Shown: positions 1-11,459 of the stretch, piece by piece
How positions within the stretch are numbered: the stretch's first letter is position 1
Layout: each line of letters begins with the position of its first letter
Source of the DNA: Phragmites australis
Taxonomy: Eukaryota > Streptophyta > Magnoliopsida > Poales > Poaceae
Assembly: GCF_958298935.1 (NCBI RefSeq)
Contig: NC_084922.1
Location: forward strand, 13,084,501-13,148,500
Direction of reading: 5' to 3'
DNA length: 64,000 bases
Translations under genes and position numbers: made by a program
The notes under the pieces: model-generated
Databases searched by the model: none
What the model was told of the DNA's origin: nothing
The model's input: only the letters and a program-made list of their open reading frames with translations

Positions 1-905
1 CTATACTTGTCCGTGTTCTCATCCAGGCCCATCTACTCTCAAATTGGAGATTGGCACTCTAAAGTCGATTTATTGTACCATCTTAGCTCCAAACTGCCTT
101 TGACCGCCCCAGTTGCCTATGTGGTGTGCCAATGTGGCTGGGTGGGAGTTTTGCTGCCATTTGCATGTTCTTATTTGGTCCCTTGAGTACTATATGCCTC
201 CCCAATTCAAATCCCATTACAGTTTCCCTTTTCTATAGCATTGCTCCAATCTATGCCATGGCAGGGGTATCAAGCTCCTTGTCGTCAAGTAGAATGCGGA
301 GAAGGCACACATTCCCCTGATTTTATGCCCTTGTTGCGGATGGAGAAAGGTGGTAGAGCTAACGCAACTACCTATGAGAATCCCAACCACATCCTCTTCA
401 CTTGCCCAAATCATAAGGTATGTTCGATGTGGTTGAGTGCTAGTTGAAGGTTGTTCCCATTCCTTCGGCAACCTTGGGACCATGCTTCGCCTTTCCTGTG
501 ATTGGCAAGCGACTGCGGAGTTGCCCGCAACCCCTCTCCCTCTTGTGATGCGATGATGGTCTTTGATCACGCCCAATCTAAGATAGACCACACTATTTTG
601 CTTATTTCCTGACTCCTCCACTTCCGGTCCTCACAAACGAAGAGTTGCGGCTCAAAATGAGAATGAGGAGTTCTCAAGGGGTTCCCAGCATATCTGCTCC
701 CCTCACCCCCTAAACCCTCTTCATGAGCAACTCACGTGACTACAAATGGTGTCAAAACTCCCGCCCAGTCACATTGGTGCGCCACATAGGCGAGCTGGCC
801 CGGACGGTCATAGGCGGTTTGGACTTATGGTGGTACAATGAACCGAGTTTGTACATGGGCATGAATGAGAACATGGGTCAAGTTTAGGGATTACCCATGA
901 AATTC
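1..905. mobile_element. MULE-like element with long terminal inverted repeats
   Basis: The first about 165 bases pair as an inverted repeat with about 718-890: both carry the succession GTTCTCATnCA, ATTGTACCA, CCAAAC/TGCC, GCCTATGTGG and GGGAGTTTTG in the same order once the right arm is complemented. The window begins inside the left arm, because the right arm runs about 25 bases further, to about 905. Long, moderately diverged inverted repeats around about 550 bp of unrelated DNA fit a non-autonomous Mutator-like element. No transposase is visible. The interior reading frame at 241-447 has a cysteine-rich stretch discussed under findings. The target duplication cannot be tested because the left end lies outside the window. 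Confidence 0.55.
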
Positions 906-1511
906 ACTCAAAAATAAAATAATACACAAAAAGAAAGATTGTATGTATGGATATATCATGGAAGCTCCAATTTTTTGGGTTGTGAACACCAAATCTTGTA
1001 GCTAGTATGGCTGTGTTTCGAAATGACTAGAATATTTTGATGCGTACTGCTATCATCTGGGTTTGGCGGGGTACGCAGATCGGACGGACGATCACCATAG
1101 GTGGGCGGAGATGGTTCTCACAAATGGCAGCGTCAATCCATGCGAGTTGGTGGCGACGGATGGCGGTACATGATCCGAGTGAGCTGGCGACCTGTCAAGC
1201 GGGGTTAGTGGGTTAAGCCCGTTGCAGTGGTAGATCCGAGAGTGGCATGGCTGTCCGGGCTGGTGGATGGTTGGAGATGACAACCTTGACATTGTGGTGG
1301 GTGATGGAGATGGCTGGCAGGTAGCAGAGATTGGTGGGGCAGGAGGAGCAGATGGGCACTGCTAGCCTGAGGAGAGTACCTCGGATGTTACATGACTACA
1401 TGAGGCAAAATGGGGAGAAGAAATAAAGCACGCTGTCAGTTAGGACGGAGGTGTCACTAATGGAAACATTCTTCTTTTATTTCTTCGCTACATTTTCCTT
1501 GATCTGGGTTT
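906..1511. other. No gene recognised; moderately GC-rich spacer
   Basis: The first 100 bases are AT-rich and the part around 1060-1400 is GC-rich. The short open frames here show no domain I recognise. I see no inverted repeats or tandem structure. Confidence 0.4.
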
Positions 1512-1685
1512 TTATTTGAAAAAGAAAGCTTTATTAACTCTCATAGTTATATCAAAATAATACAACACACAAGAGTTCATCCTTGGTCTCTGCATAAAAT
1601 GCACACATCCAAACGAAAGGAAGAAAGAAAACAAGAACAAAACTATAACAAAAGAGAACATTGCTTCAATGCATCGACTATTATG
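1512..1685 (-). mobile_element. 3' end of a minus-strand LINE
   Basis: Read on the minus strand, this stretch ends in TTAATAAAGCTTTCTTTTTC followed by an A-rich tail, the usual end of grass L1-type LINEs. The LINE coding part with the same orientation resumes at 18482, on the far side of the Gypsy element at 1686-18481. I infer that the Gypsy element inserted into the LINE and separated its 3' untranslated end from its coding region. I could not find a clean 5-bp target duplication at the two outer junctions (TATGG against GCAGG). Confidence 0.5.
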
Positions 1686-2257
1686 GTGTTCGTGAAAGAA
1701 AAAGTCTTCCACGAACAAGGTACGTCGAGAACCAACTCACATGAGTAGCTCAAGCTTGGAGAAGAAATGGAGAGGACAAGAGTGCCTAGAGTTCTTAGGG
1801 AATTCTGCTGTCCCCTTAGCTTGAGGGCCAAGGATCTGTATTTATACTGATATTCAGAGTGTAAATGTTCAAACATGCCCATATGAGGCTGGTAGAGATA
1901 CATGTGTTGTACTGTACAACCAAAGCATAAGGTTAGCCCCGTAAATTGTTGTCACGGCTAGTGGTAGCATTTATCTCAGCAAGTGGCTGTAGCGGCTGGT
2001 CGTCTATCATGGCACCGCACTGTCTAATGTGTCAAGCGATCACCAGTTGCACTAGCATGTCAGGGCAGCCACCACTTGTCCAAAATTAAATGCCGGTTAT
2101 ATCATGACAGACACCATGTGGCTGGTCGGCCCCATCCTTAAGCCTCTGGGCTCCACGATCGGAGTCAGGAGGTTCCAAAAGGGTCATGAGCATTATGGAT
2201 TTTGGGCTTAGACAGGCAAAGCCAAGGGGCACCAGAGGTCCCTAATGGCAACCCCCA
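1686..2257 (-). repeat. 3' LTR of the Tat-type Gypsy element
   Basis: It aligns over its whole length with 17883-18481. Shared blocks include AAGTCTTCCA, GGACAAGAGTG, TTCTGCTGTCCCCTT, the TATTTATACT block, GCCCATATGAGGCT, GGTTATATCATG and CCTCTGGGCTCC. The inner edge ends ACCCCCA at 2257. The outer edge (TGTTCGTGAAAG) carries an extra TTCG compared with the other LTR. Confidence 0.7.
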
Positions 2258-2679
2258 ATAGTAACCCCTCACGAGGATGGCCAGCGGAGCAGCCGTCCCC
2301 ACGGTCCCCGGAGCGAGGCCTCCGGTGATTCTTGGCTCCGTTGTTAGGGGGCCTATGGCCCTCCAACTATGTTTTTTTAGTCGTTTGACGTTCTGGTCCA
2401 ATCAGTCGAGTCAAATGCCTAACACCACCTGCGAGAGAGAGCGTAAAAATGCAACCTGCGATTACTGTGCAGTCACATCCTGATAGGCGGTAGTGGGACA
2501 CATGGCGTCTCAGTGTTGGAGGATCGTGGAGAGCAGTTCAGTTCCCCATGATAGTGGGGGAGGGATGGGACAGGATGTGGGCCCGTACCTTGAGAGGGCA
2601 ACAACTCCTCCTCGGGTCAATAAAGTGGGAGTTTTGGCTGGTTGGCGTCCTCACCTAGTCTTTTCGCCCTTTTTCACCC
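2258..2679. other. Spacer between LTR and antisense accessory gene
   Basis: This spacer probably holds the promoter and leader of the accessory gene at 2680-7431. It is GC-rich, and the short ORFs are not recognisable. No clear TATA box was found. Confidence 0.3.
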
Positions 2680-5600
2680 CTACTCTCATGCCGCACTCTC
2701 TGGCCCCAACACTTCTAGATTCCATCACTGGCAACCTTCTCTCTGTACCCAAGGCATCATGATACATTCTGGCACCCACAGAGGAGTTGGATCCATGCTG
2801 GGGGCCATGCAGCCTCCAAGAATCCTACCGTTGCATTGGTGGCCACAATCACCACCCATTAGGTGGAATTAGCTTCTAGCATCACTGTCGGCGCGGGTGC
2901 ATCAGCAGCGGGAGGGAACACAGATACTCAAACATCTACGGGGACTGTGGTGGTGGTGATTCCTCCACTGTTGCTTGGGCCACGACTAGGCACGAAACTC
3001 CTCCGTGTTTGCATGAAGTACTCCCTGTAGATCATCGTACTGGGGGAGTCGATCGTCACTATGGCTGATCTCGACTAAATGGTCGAGGAGGGGAAAATTC
3101 TCTCATCTGCAGCACGCATTCTAGAGGGAGAGGCTACCCTAGCACCGCAGGGGCATGAGACCATGATCTTCGAGGCCTTCTTCGATGTGGGCCTAGGCTT
3201 TTTGGCTATGCTGCTCCTCGAAAGGGTGCTTCACCACTTTTATGTGGAGCTCTCCAAAATTTGAACCAACGCTATCGCCTGCTTGGCCATATTCCAATGG
3301 TTCATGCGGGCAGAGGGCTGTGAGGGGCGAGCGGAGCCAGTCGAAGACCTGGACGGAGGACGAAGATACAAGGACACTCCACTTCGGTAGTGTGAACTTC
3401 TAGCTCTAGTCAAAGTACCAGGAAGTGTTCCCGTCGAAGACCATCAATGACCGGTGGTATACCCGATGGTCGAAGGGGTGGTTCTACTACGACGTAAGCT
3501 CCGGGTCTCCCCTCTACTCTACCAGCTGAGACATCCACTACGTTTGGACCCTAGTGATGGATGTCCTTGGGGCTCAGCAGACTTTGAGGGTGTCCCTCCC
3601 GTGGAGGGTTGCCCAGAAGATGAGCATGCGTGACCTCATGGAGGAGTTCACGATGTTGTGCGTTAAGCCGCTCCGGACAGATTGGGAACATACCTTCGAG
3701 AAAGGTGAGGAGGGTGATTCGAGCGTGTACTCAGGGCCCACCGTTCAATCTGGTGAGTGTAGGGGAATGGGTAGGCTACACTAGTCTAAAATAAAAAAAT
3801 TCTACCGCATTAACCCAGGAAACTATGCTAGAACGAGATCATAGATCGTTACCACTTGACGCGTAGTGCAGCGGAAGAAGTGTTGAAGTAGACTTATCTA
3901 ACTCTGTGTGTGTCAAACTCCTCGAACAGCTTCTCGATCAGGTCTACCACTAGCCCCCCACAGGTGGTCATGCTCCTCGACCAGCTCCAAGTAGGTGGTC
4001 GTGCTGTTCGACTAGTCGCTCGACTAGCCATCGAGCCGGTCTATTGCGTACTCGACCAGCTCCGAGTGGTCGCATCGTGCTCCACGACCAGTGCCAAGTA
4101 GGTATGTCGTCCAGCTGAGTAGGTCCTCAACACGCTGAGTAGCAGCACCAAGATCTACACGCCGAGGAGATCAGTGCCACAATAGCAGCAACGCCTCTAC
4201 AATATCCACACGTATTAGGCAGAATTACCGAGCGCCGATGTGCTAGCACCGCGCACATGGCTATCTTTTTGGGAGATCATGTGGAGGGTTGTGGCTAGGG
4301 TTTCAGAGTGGATTACCACTGCACGCCCCACCACGCGCCTCTGTTTATATAGAGCTCACTGATGGGCTCCCACGTTGGCAACCCTTTAGGACTCTAACTC
4401 TTCATGGATCATAATCCAATCAAACCCATATACGAATCCAATTTGTATGCCTTGTTCCATCCCATTAAGTGTGTGACCCGTTAGGTTGACGTACACATGG
4501 CTACGACTCAGAAACCCTTTCTGAACTGAAGCAGGACATGTTGACTTCCGAGTATAAAGATCATATTGGCTGAACCTTGATATACGCATACACTGATTCC
4601 TTTACCTCACAATACCAATCGAGTTCAAGGCGAGATAAATGCCACCCTTTATGATAGCTCAACCATTCACTCAATCGAGTCATGGATCATCAAAATTGTG
4701 ACTAACTCTTTAATCATGCACTTTCTTATCCAACGGTATTGAGGGGCCCAAAGATATCTCTCTCGTTATCAAGGAGGGAAAAATTCCATCTTGATCGCTC
4801 ACATCCAATGACATGTTTCATGACAAACCCCGAAAACTACCTTTATGACTACCTAGTTACAGTGTAGCGTTTAGCAGTTCCGAAGTATGTCACTACACGT
4901 TCTGGGAATCAATGACGATATCATTCTATGGATCCTGCAGGTACACCATTTGAGATAACAAATGATGGAACATCATAAATAGCAATCCCAATAATACCTC
5001 AAGGTGGGTTTATCCAACATCATGTTCTCTAATATAAATGTCCACATTATTAATTTGGTATCTCTGTACCTATGATCCGTGAAACGTGATCATCAATCAA
5101 TACATATGCTGGTCTTATGAATCATCACAATGATATGTGACTAGAGATCAATTTAGAATTACATCATGATACAAACAAAGGGTTCCATGAACAAGTCACA
5201 TACTTGCTAATCAATGTAAATGACAGTCATTCTTGGAATAACACATTATGCAGAAATGCATTAATATAGATTTGGTACAATCATCTCTATGATTGCCTCT
5301 AGGGTATATCACCTTCAGCGAGTCCTCTCCGATTTCCAGCTTTGAATCCGCAGATGTGAGACACCTCTTTATTTCAGGGGATTGTCTCACGCTGGATCAA
5401 GCAGCCGAGATCGTGGAGAAGTTCCTCAACCAGCCATCCGTCACGGAGCGCAAACAACACATGGAGCGGGTTGGGAGCTGGGATTAACACAACCATGTCT
5501 GATCCTGCCTCAGGCTAATAGAAAAGTGTTCATCACCTCAGGAGCTGAACCCTTTGTGGTGGCCGCCTATGCAATCTAAGGGAGGAGCTTGGGCTTCACG

Positions 5601-7431
5601 GCCCTGACTCTAGGCGATTTCTCCCTCCTCCCAAGGGTGCTGAATGCTTTTTCTTCGGCCTTGTCGCTCATCAGGAGCAGAGAGATCAAACTATCTGTTG
5701 TCTGGAGTAGAGAGATCGAACTATCTCTTGCACATCTAGAGGCGACAGTCTGGCAGGTATGTTCTGGAGGGAGGACTTTTTAGCTCCAACCTTCAGGTCG
5801 TTGTCTTATTTGTCCTTCTCTATATTTTGCAGCAACTGGTACTGGCAAAGGCGCTAGGCTGCTCACAGCGCCAGGCCCTCACGACGTCCCATGGCACTGC
5901 TCGGGAGAAAGCGTCGGGGCTCCAGCCCACCCTGGAGGAGGCCGTGAAGCGAGTGGATTTGGTGGAGGGTCATCTTTAGAAAGAGACAATCCGACAGGAG
6001 TGCGCGGAGTGTCACCTGAAAGAGGAGGCAATGCACGAGAGCATGCAGAGCGTCACCTGCAGGAGGAGGCGATGCTTTGGGAGCGTGCAGAGGCCTCCGC
6101 TCGAGAGGTGGTAGAAGCCCACTGGGTTGTGGCGAAGACCATCAACAAGGCCATCGTGGGTTGCGTGGCTGCTGAAGGCGAAGTCAGGGACCTCCAAATC
6201 ATGGTGGTCATGGTTTAACGAGAGCTGAGGGAGGCATGGGCAATGTAGGATGAGCTACGAGCAGAGTGCCAAGGGCCGGCTAAGCGCATTACAGAGGCAA
6301 CTCATGCCATTGATAATTCTCTGAATGACCTAGGGGTGAAGGGCCACACCATTGCCCTCCATCTCGGATGTCTTGGTCCCAGTGCTCCAATGGCTCTAGT
6401 CCGCATCAGGGGTGGTGACTAGTGGCACCAAGGCCTATGCTAGCTCGAGCGTTCGTGTGGCCCTAGCACTCTAGTTGGTGCTTCTGCACCGAGCGGGGGT
6501 CCGTTAGTTCGGTGTGTTGGAGCAACCAAACCCAGGCTTTGCGGTCGAGGATGTCCGACCTAAGGTACCTTCGACGCATATTCGTGCCACCTTTGACGGC
6601 TTCAGTATGGGCGAGGCACGGCTGGCTTGTGATAGTGCATTTTGTAGCAGAACACGTGAAGTCTGACGTCCGAGGGACTCCCTGCTCGGGAGTTCAGGTT
6701 CCATGCTCAGATGTCTCCTATGACGTACCGCCACCACTGGGTGGCCTCCTCGTTTGGACATCGCTCCTTTTATTATATATATATATATATATGCTTCTCT
6801 TTATCTTTCGCAGGGATCGAAGGTCTAGTGTGTTAGTCTGCTGTGCCTATTTGATGTATTATGACTTCGTCCGCCACTCTTTGGCAGAGCCATGTTCACT
6901 GTTAGCTTTGTGCATTTATCTATGTGTTGTGTTGGTGTACTTCGAGTAGGATTTGCACATTTATGTTTTGCAACCCGAAGCAACAGGAACAGTCCCTAGT
7001 GCTTGGGCTGCCACTTCCGGAGGAGGGCCTAGTACATTCCGATCCTCCAGTCCTATTCCACCTTTTTTACGACGGGGGCGCTTCGTCCTTCCCTGTGATT
7101 CCCAAGGATTTGTGGACCCGAAGCTGCCTGCCGATATTCTGGTTAAGTTACAGTCGAAGGATCCTTTTGCTTCTACTTCGGAACCTAGCTCGAGTTCCAT
7201 AGGGGTAGACGAGTGGTGGAGGGTCTTTGAGACTACTAGCCCACATGACTCTTGGCATTTTTCTCTCCCTCGTGGCTCCAATGGATTGGTGCCAGTGGAT
7301 ATTCTTGAGGATGTCATGGCTTCGATCAAGATGGAGGATGCGGAGGCTACGGTGGCATTGGTGTCGTTGGAGGAACTGAACTTTTTAGTCTTCGACTCCT
7401 ACTCCTTCCAAACGAAACCTTCATTTCCCTA
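2680..7431 (+). pseudogene. Antisense accessory gene of the Gypsy element ('putative gypsy type transposon' family), broken
   Basis: The frame at 3079-3264 and its continuation carry a run with EAFFDVGL, then LERVLHHFYVEL and NAIACLAIFQWF. This is the order expected for the plant family called putative gypsy type transposon (PF04195, from memory). Downstream, 5600-6240 encodes Glu/Ala/Arg-rich, coiled-coil-like stretches typical of the C-terminal half of these proteins, and 6953-7432 gives a 159-codon open frame of unknown function. Stop codons and frame changes interrupt it (for example after ELSKI at 3262). A Copia solo LTR sits at 3758-5317; the frame reading QSGE before it continues as SSPISSFES after it, so the insertion hit coding sequence. 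The strand is opposite to gag, as known for Tat accessory ORFs. The molecular role of this family is unknown. Confidence 0.55.
3758..5317 (-). mobile_element. Copia-type solo LTR
   Basis: This copy is 1,560 bp, begins TGTAGGGGAATGG and ends TATATCACCTTCA in plus-strand reading. It is a full-length inverted copy of 57025-58586: both contain the TGCCCTAGAGGCAATC-type block, the AACGGGTCACG block, the rows of CGACCA-like repeats and the CTCCACATGATCTC block. The flanks are GTGAG (3753-3757) and GCGAG (5318-5322), an almost perfect 5-bp target duplication. There is no internal coding region, so it is a solo LTR left by LTR-LTR recombination. The superfamily assignment rests on the CCCTAGAGGCAAT motif common in grass Copia LTRs and is inference. 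Confidence 0.7.
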
Positions 7432-7767
7432 GGCTCAGGGAGATTCTATCTTTGGCAATTGGTCTTCGCGTCGAGGGTACCCATGTCATCACTCGATGCG
7501 CCACTATAGGCACACGATGGGCGGCTCTAGTTTGCGGAGAAGCGCCTCCACATCTTGTTGTGTTTCGGAAAGGTGTTGCGGCTTAGTGCGCTTGTTAGGC
7601 CTATACTGATTGCAAGGCACCTCGTTGAGTGCAACGTTTGTACCCATCATATAAAGATAGGATTGTTTATACTTTGACTTTGCTTCTCGCTTTAATTTTT
7701 TACTCGCACCTATGCTCCAGTGGCTTCCCCTGTCCTGGCCCCCTTGCATGCTACGGTCGTTAGCAGC
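7432..7767. other. Internal Gypsy sequence without recognisable gene
   Basis: This is non-coding or decayed continuation of the accessory-gene region up to the GCAGC target site of the next insertion. Nothing is recognised. Confidence 0.3.
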
Positions 7768-8273
7768 TATCACACCCTGATTTTTAGTTTTCACAAATTT
7801 CTAAAATTTTCTAAGATTAGATTATTGGTTGCATAATTAGAATAGGAAAAATCCTATTTTCTAAATTTAAATTCAAATTTGATTTAGGATATTAATTGTT
7901 TGTATGCATTCATGTTGAAAATAGGCATATAGGCTTTCCTTGAATTTTTATTTGAGCTCTTTTGGATTTAATTGAATTTATTTGAGTTAAATCTAATTTT
8001 CAAAGGTTTCAAAATGATTTCATATGTTCAAGTATTTTAATTAGCTTCCAAAGGTTTTCTTAAACTCAAAATGTTTTTATTAGTTTCCAAAATGATTTAA
8101 AGCTTGTTGTTAATAGTCTAGGTCTTTCTTTGTTTCCCTTGGTTTTTGTTGGAGGCTTTGATTTGAATTTAGTTTGCTTTCATTTGAATTTCAAAGGAAA
8201 TTATAATTGGAAAAGCAAAAAAAAAAACCTAAACCTAATCCTATCTACCTAGCCCAACCCGCTCTCCCGGCCT

Positions 8274-8315
<42 letters not shown>

Positions 8316-11300
8316 GATCCATTCCCGCGCCTCCTCCCTGCCTTGGGTTGGCCGTCCCGGTCCATTTCCACGCTCAGTCGCCAGCTCCCGAAGGCGTCCA
8401 CCCCTTTTCTGCCAGCTCGCGCGCCATCGACAGGTGGGCCCCGCGCCCTCGTAGTCTTCGTCGTGGACTCTCCCCGCCAAGTCCGAGCCGGAGCCACGCC
8501 GCCGCCTTCTTTTCCGACGTACCTAGACTCCTTGGATCTCCTCCTATTAAAGTAGCCTGAGAGCATCTTGTCCAGATCCACCGCAAACCCATCGCCTCCC
8601 GAGCTCAATTTCGCCGAATCGCCGTCGTCTCTATTGATGTCTTCGGCTGAGCTTGTCAATTTGCCTCCTCCTCGCCGCATTGCCATCGACAAGCCGTCTG
8701 CAAGCTTTGTCGTTGCCTCCTGAGCACTTTCGTGCCCTTGCCTTAGCCTCCCAGTCGCCGGAACCCTGTCATCGACATCAACCCGAAGCCACTGTCGATT
8801 CGGGTTCCAGGCCATCGGAATAGCCCTGCCAACGTGATTCCGAGCTCCTCGCCGTCTCCGTCACCGCCGACCATCTTCCGGTGCCGCTCCACCCTCGATA
8901 TGCCCCAAAACCGGCTCCCCGTGAGCATCTTCATCTGTGCCGCCACTCGTCGTCGCCGCTGGCAAGCCGAAACCTGATTCCAACGGGTTTCTAGTGAGTC
9001 CGCCGCCACCTTCCCCTCTGCGCCACCGTGCTCCCTCTCTCCAGTCACCCCTTCACCCTGAGCCATAGATCTATCACGTGCGGCCACGATTAGAACCCTG
9101 CATACCCCTTCGCCGGCCAATCAGTGTGCCGCGTGTCGCCTCTTTAACCCAGTCAGCAGGCCAGCCCAGTCAGCCGCTAGCTCAGTCACCATGTTAGTGC
9201 CACCTCACCTGTTTTGCTGACGTGTCAGCCCAATCATGCCCAATCAGCAAGCCACGTAATAAATAAGGTTTTTCAGTATAAATAAAATTCTAGAAATTGA
9301 AGGAAATTGGTAATCTTGCAGATAGACCCCTGAACTTCTCTATTTTCACAAAAGCCCCTATCTTTTTTACAGTTTAGTTCCTGAACTTTTCTATATTTAT
9401 AATAAGTCCCTGTGTTTTTACAAAAAGGCCCCTAAACTTTCTATCAATTACAAATTTGTCCCTTTTTCTAATTTAATCCAAAAATTGTTTTAGCCATAAC
9501 TTCTTCATTTTAACTCCGATTTGAGTGATTCTTGCGCTCAAATTTTTCTACAATAATGATCTATCCAATCATGCCAGTTTCAAGTATCAATTCTGAAAAC
9601 TTTATAGTAGTTTTCCCTCATTAACATTTAATTCTCTGTATCATGAAGATATTATTTTGATTAGTAAATTTATGGTTGTTGCAATGACATACTGGTTCTG
9701 ATCAAATCTACATGTCATTGTATTACGAACATGAGTTTATGATATTAAAATAATATATTAACTTTGTAAGTCACTCATGTTAATGATTCAATCAATAGTT
9801 TCTATCATTTCGTGTGAATTCTTTCTTATCATCCCATGTGAAACTCTAGTTCCTATTTTTTCATCTTTCTTCGACAGAAGTCCAATCAATTCTATTTTCC
9901 AACCTAATCAAAGATCCCAGAGTATCATTCTATTCCTTTTATTTGCAATTTGGAGTTTATTTTGTGTTTATTCGATGTTGCTTTTGATTGCCGATAGAAT
10001 CCGCAATTAGTCAACAACGCTTTGGATCTGTTCGAGGGACTTCAAGATCAAGATTTTGACAACACTGAGCAACATTGGGTAAAAGTAAAGTGTCCTTGAT
10101 CATCTTGAACCTATATTTTAAATGTTTTATTTTACAAAATTGCATGCAATGTCTGTCAACTTGATGGATAGTCACCTATGTTAGGGTTTACCTAGTTCTT
10201 CTTTTACATTCTTTCAAGCCTAAGTGGTAGTTGATATGAGTCTTTTGGGTAGATTTGCTTAGCTATGCTTTTAGGATGTTGAAAGTGTCATATATATGTT
10301 TAGTGGACATATGCAGTGGTGATGATTAACTTGTTTTTAGTAACATGGAACCCTAGGACCTGGGCAAAGAGTTGGTTTGATAATGGTGGTTCATGTGGTG
10401 GGCTTGTGGATACATTACAAGAAATTTGTTGGTTAAATATTCTCCCTATTGGTTTGATAATGGTGGTTCATGTGGTGGGCTTGTGGATACGTTTCAAGAA
10501 AAGGTGTTAGGTTTTGCTGGTTATTTCCCTGTTGGATAGTCTTTGCCCAAGTGTTACATATAAGGACCGTTCCTGGAACGACAACCCAAGAAATACCATA
10601 CCAAACACGAGGCCGATATGGGTAAGACTTAGCATATCAATTAGATACCTGGCTGGTATTCATTGGAGTACTAGGACCTAATTGATGGACCATGCTTCGT
10701 AGTGATTGTCCTAGCGGCACAGCACTGGCATGTGTTAAGTGTCTTGTAAACACTGCAACAAGGATATCATGACTCATGACTAAAAGTTGGACAACCTCTG
10801 CAGAGTGTAAAATTGTTATAACAGTCATGCCTGCGGCTATGGAAGACTTAGATCCTCACATGATTAGTTGGTAGTGGAATGGTTTTGGTTATAGTCCAGG
10901 GAGTACTAGATGGTTAGGGGTACAAGGTGGGGAACCTTGTATGCTAGTTGTTGGGTCATTTGGGTTATATTCACTTAAACAGTTGTTTAATGCTTTTCAG
11001 TTATACTACTATTTCTTTACCTGCATTTATGCAAATAAACCCTAGAGTTAGCCTGTCGTTGTTATAAGCTTGCATATCATTATTTCCCCTTTATACTTGC
11101 TGAGTGTGTCATGTGCTCACACTTGCTATTTTTCCTATGCCATGTGATATGTGTGGTGCTGCTCAGTGAGTGAAGATATTGAAGACTATCAAGATAAGGT
11201 TATGACATTCTAGGTGCGCGTCTCTGGGTTGGTTGCCTCCGGTGTTGTTGGGCACCAATACTTCTAATCCGCTGCAGATATCTTCATAGAAGATAATATA

Positions 11301-11439
11301 TATCAATTGATGTAAGAGTTAACGTTTATTTAATAAAAGTATTGCTTTTGTTACGTCACCTGTGACATCCTTATGTGTGTTGAACATCTGGACACACATA
11401 AGCCGCATCTGGTTTTGTCTGTTAAAACCAGGTGTGACA
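7768..11439 (+). mobile_element. 3.7 kb Gypsy solo LTR with perfect target duplication
   Basis: It starts TATCACACCCTGATTTTT (a decayed TGTCACACCC) and ends AAAACCAGGTGTGACA. Flanking 5-mers are GCAGC at 7763-7767 and GCAGC at 11440-11444, a perfect target duplication. No gag or pol lies between, so it is a solo LTR. Length and the TGTCACACC...GGTGTGACA ends suggest the long-LTR Del/Tekay or related group; that is inference. The middle (about 8230-9130) is GC-rich with a CT tract and resembles a transcribed leader; the ends are AT-rich. Copies of parts of the same LTR occur at 13556-14525 and, inverted, at 14526-16808. Confidence 0.8.
8275..8312. repeat. (CT)n microsatellite
   Basis: Nineteen uninterrupted CT units lie inside the solo LTR. 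The long open frames that cross it on both strands are by-products of the repeat. Confidence 0.95.
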
Positions 11440-11459
11440 GCAGCCAGAGGGTGCGACTA

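Noticed and set aside
8207..8815. Long overlapping ORFs on both strands, up to 188 codons
   Set aside because: They lie within the solo LTR and cross a (CT)n tract; no domain, and GC-rich non-coding leader explains the open frames.
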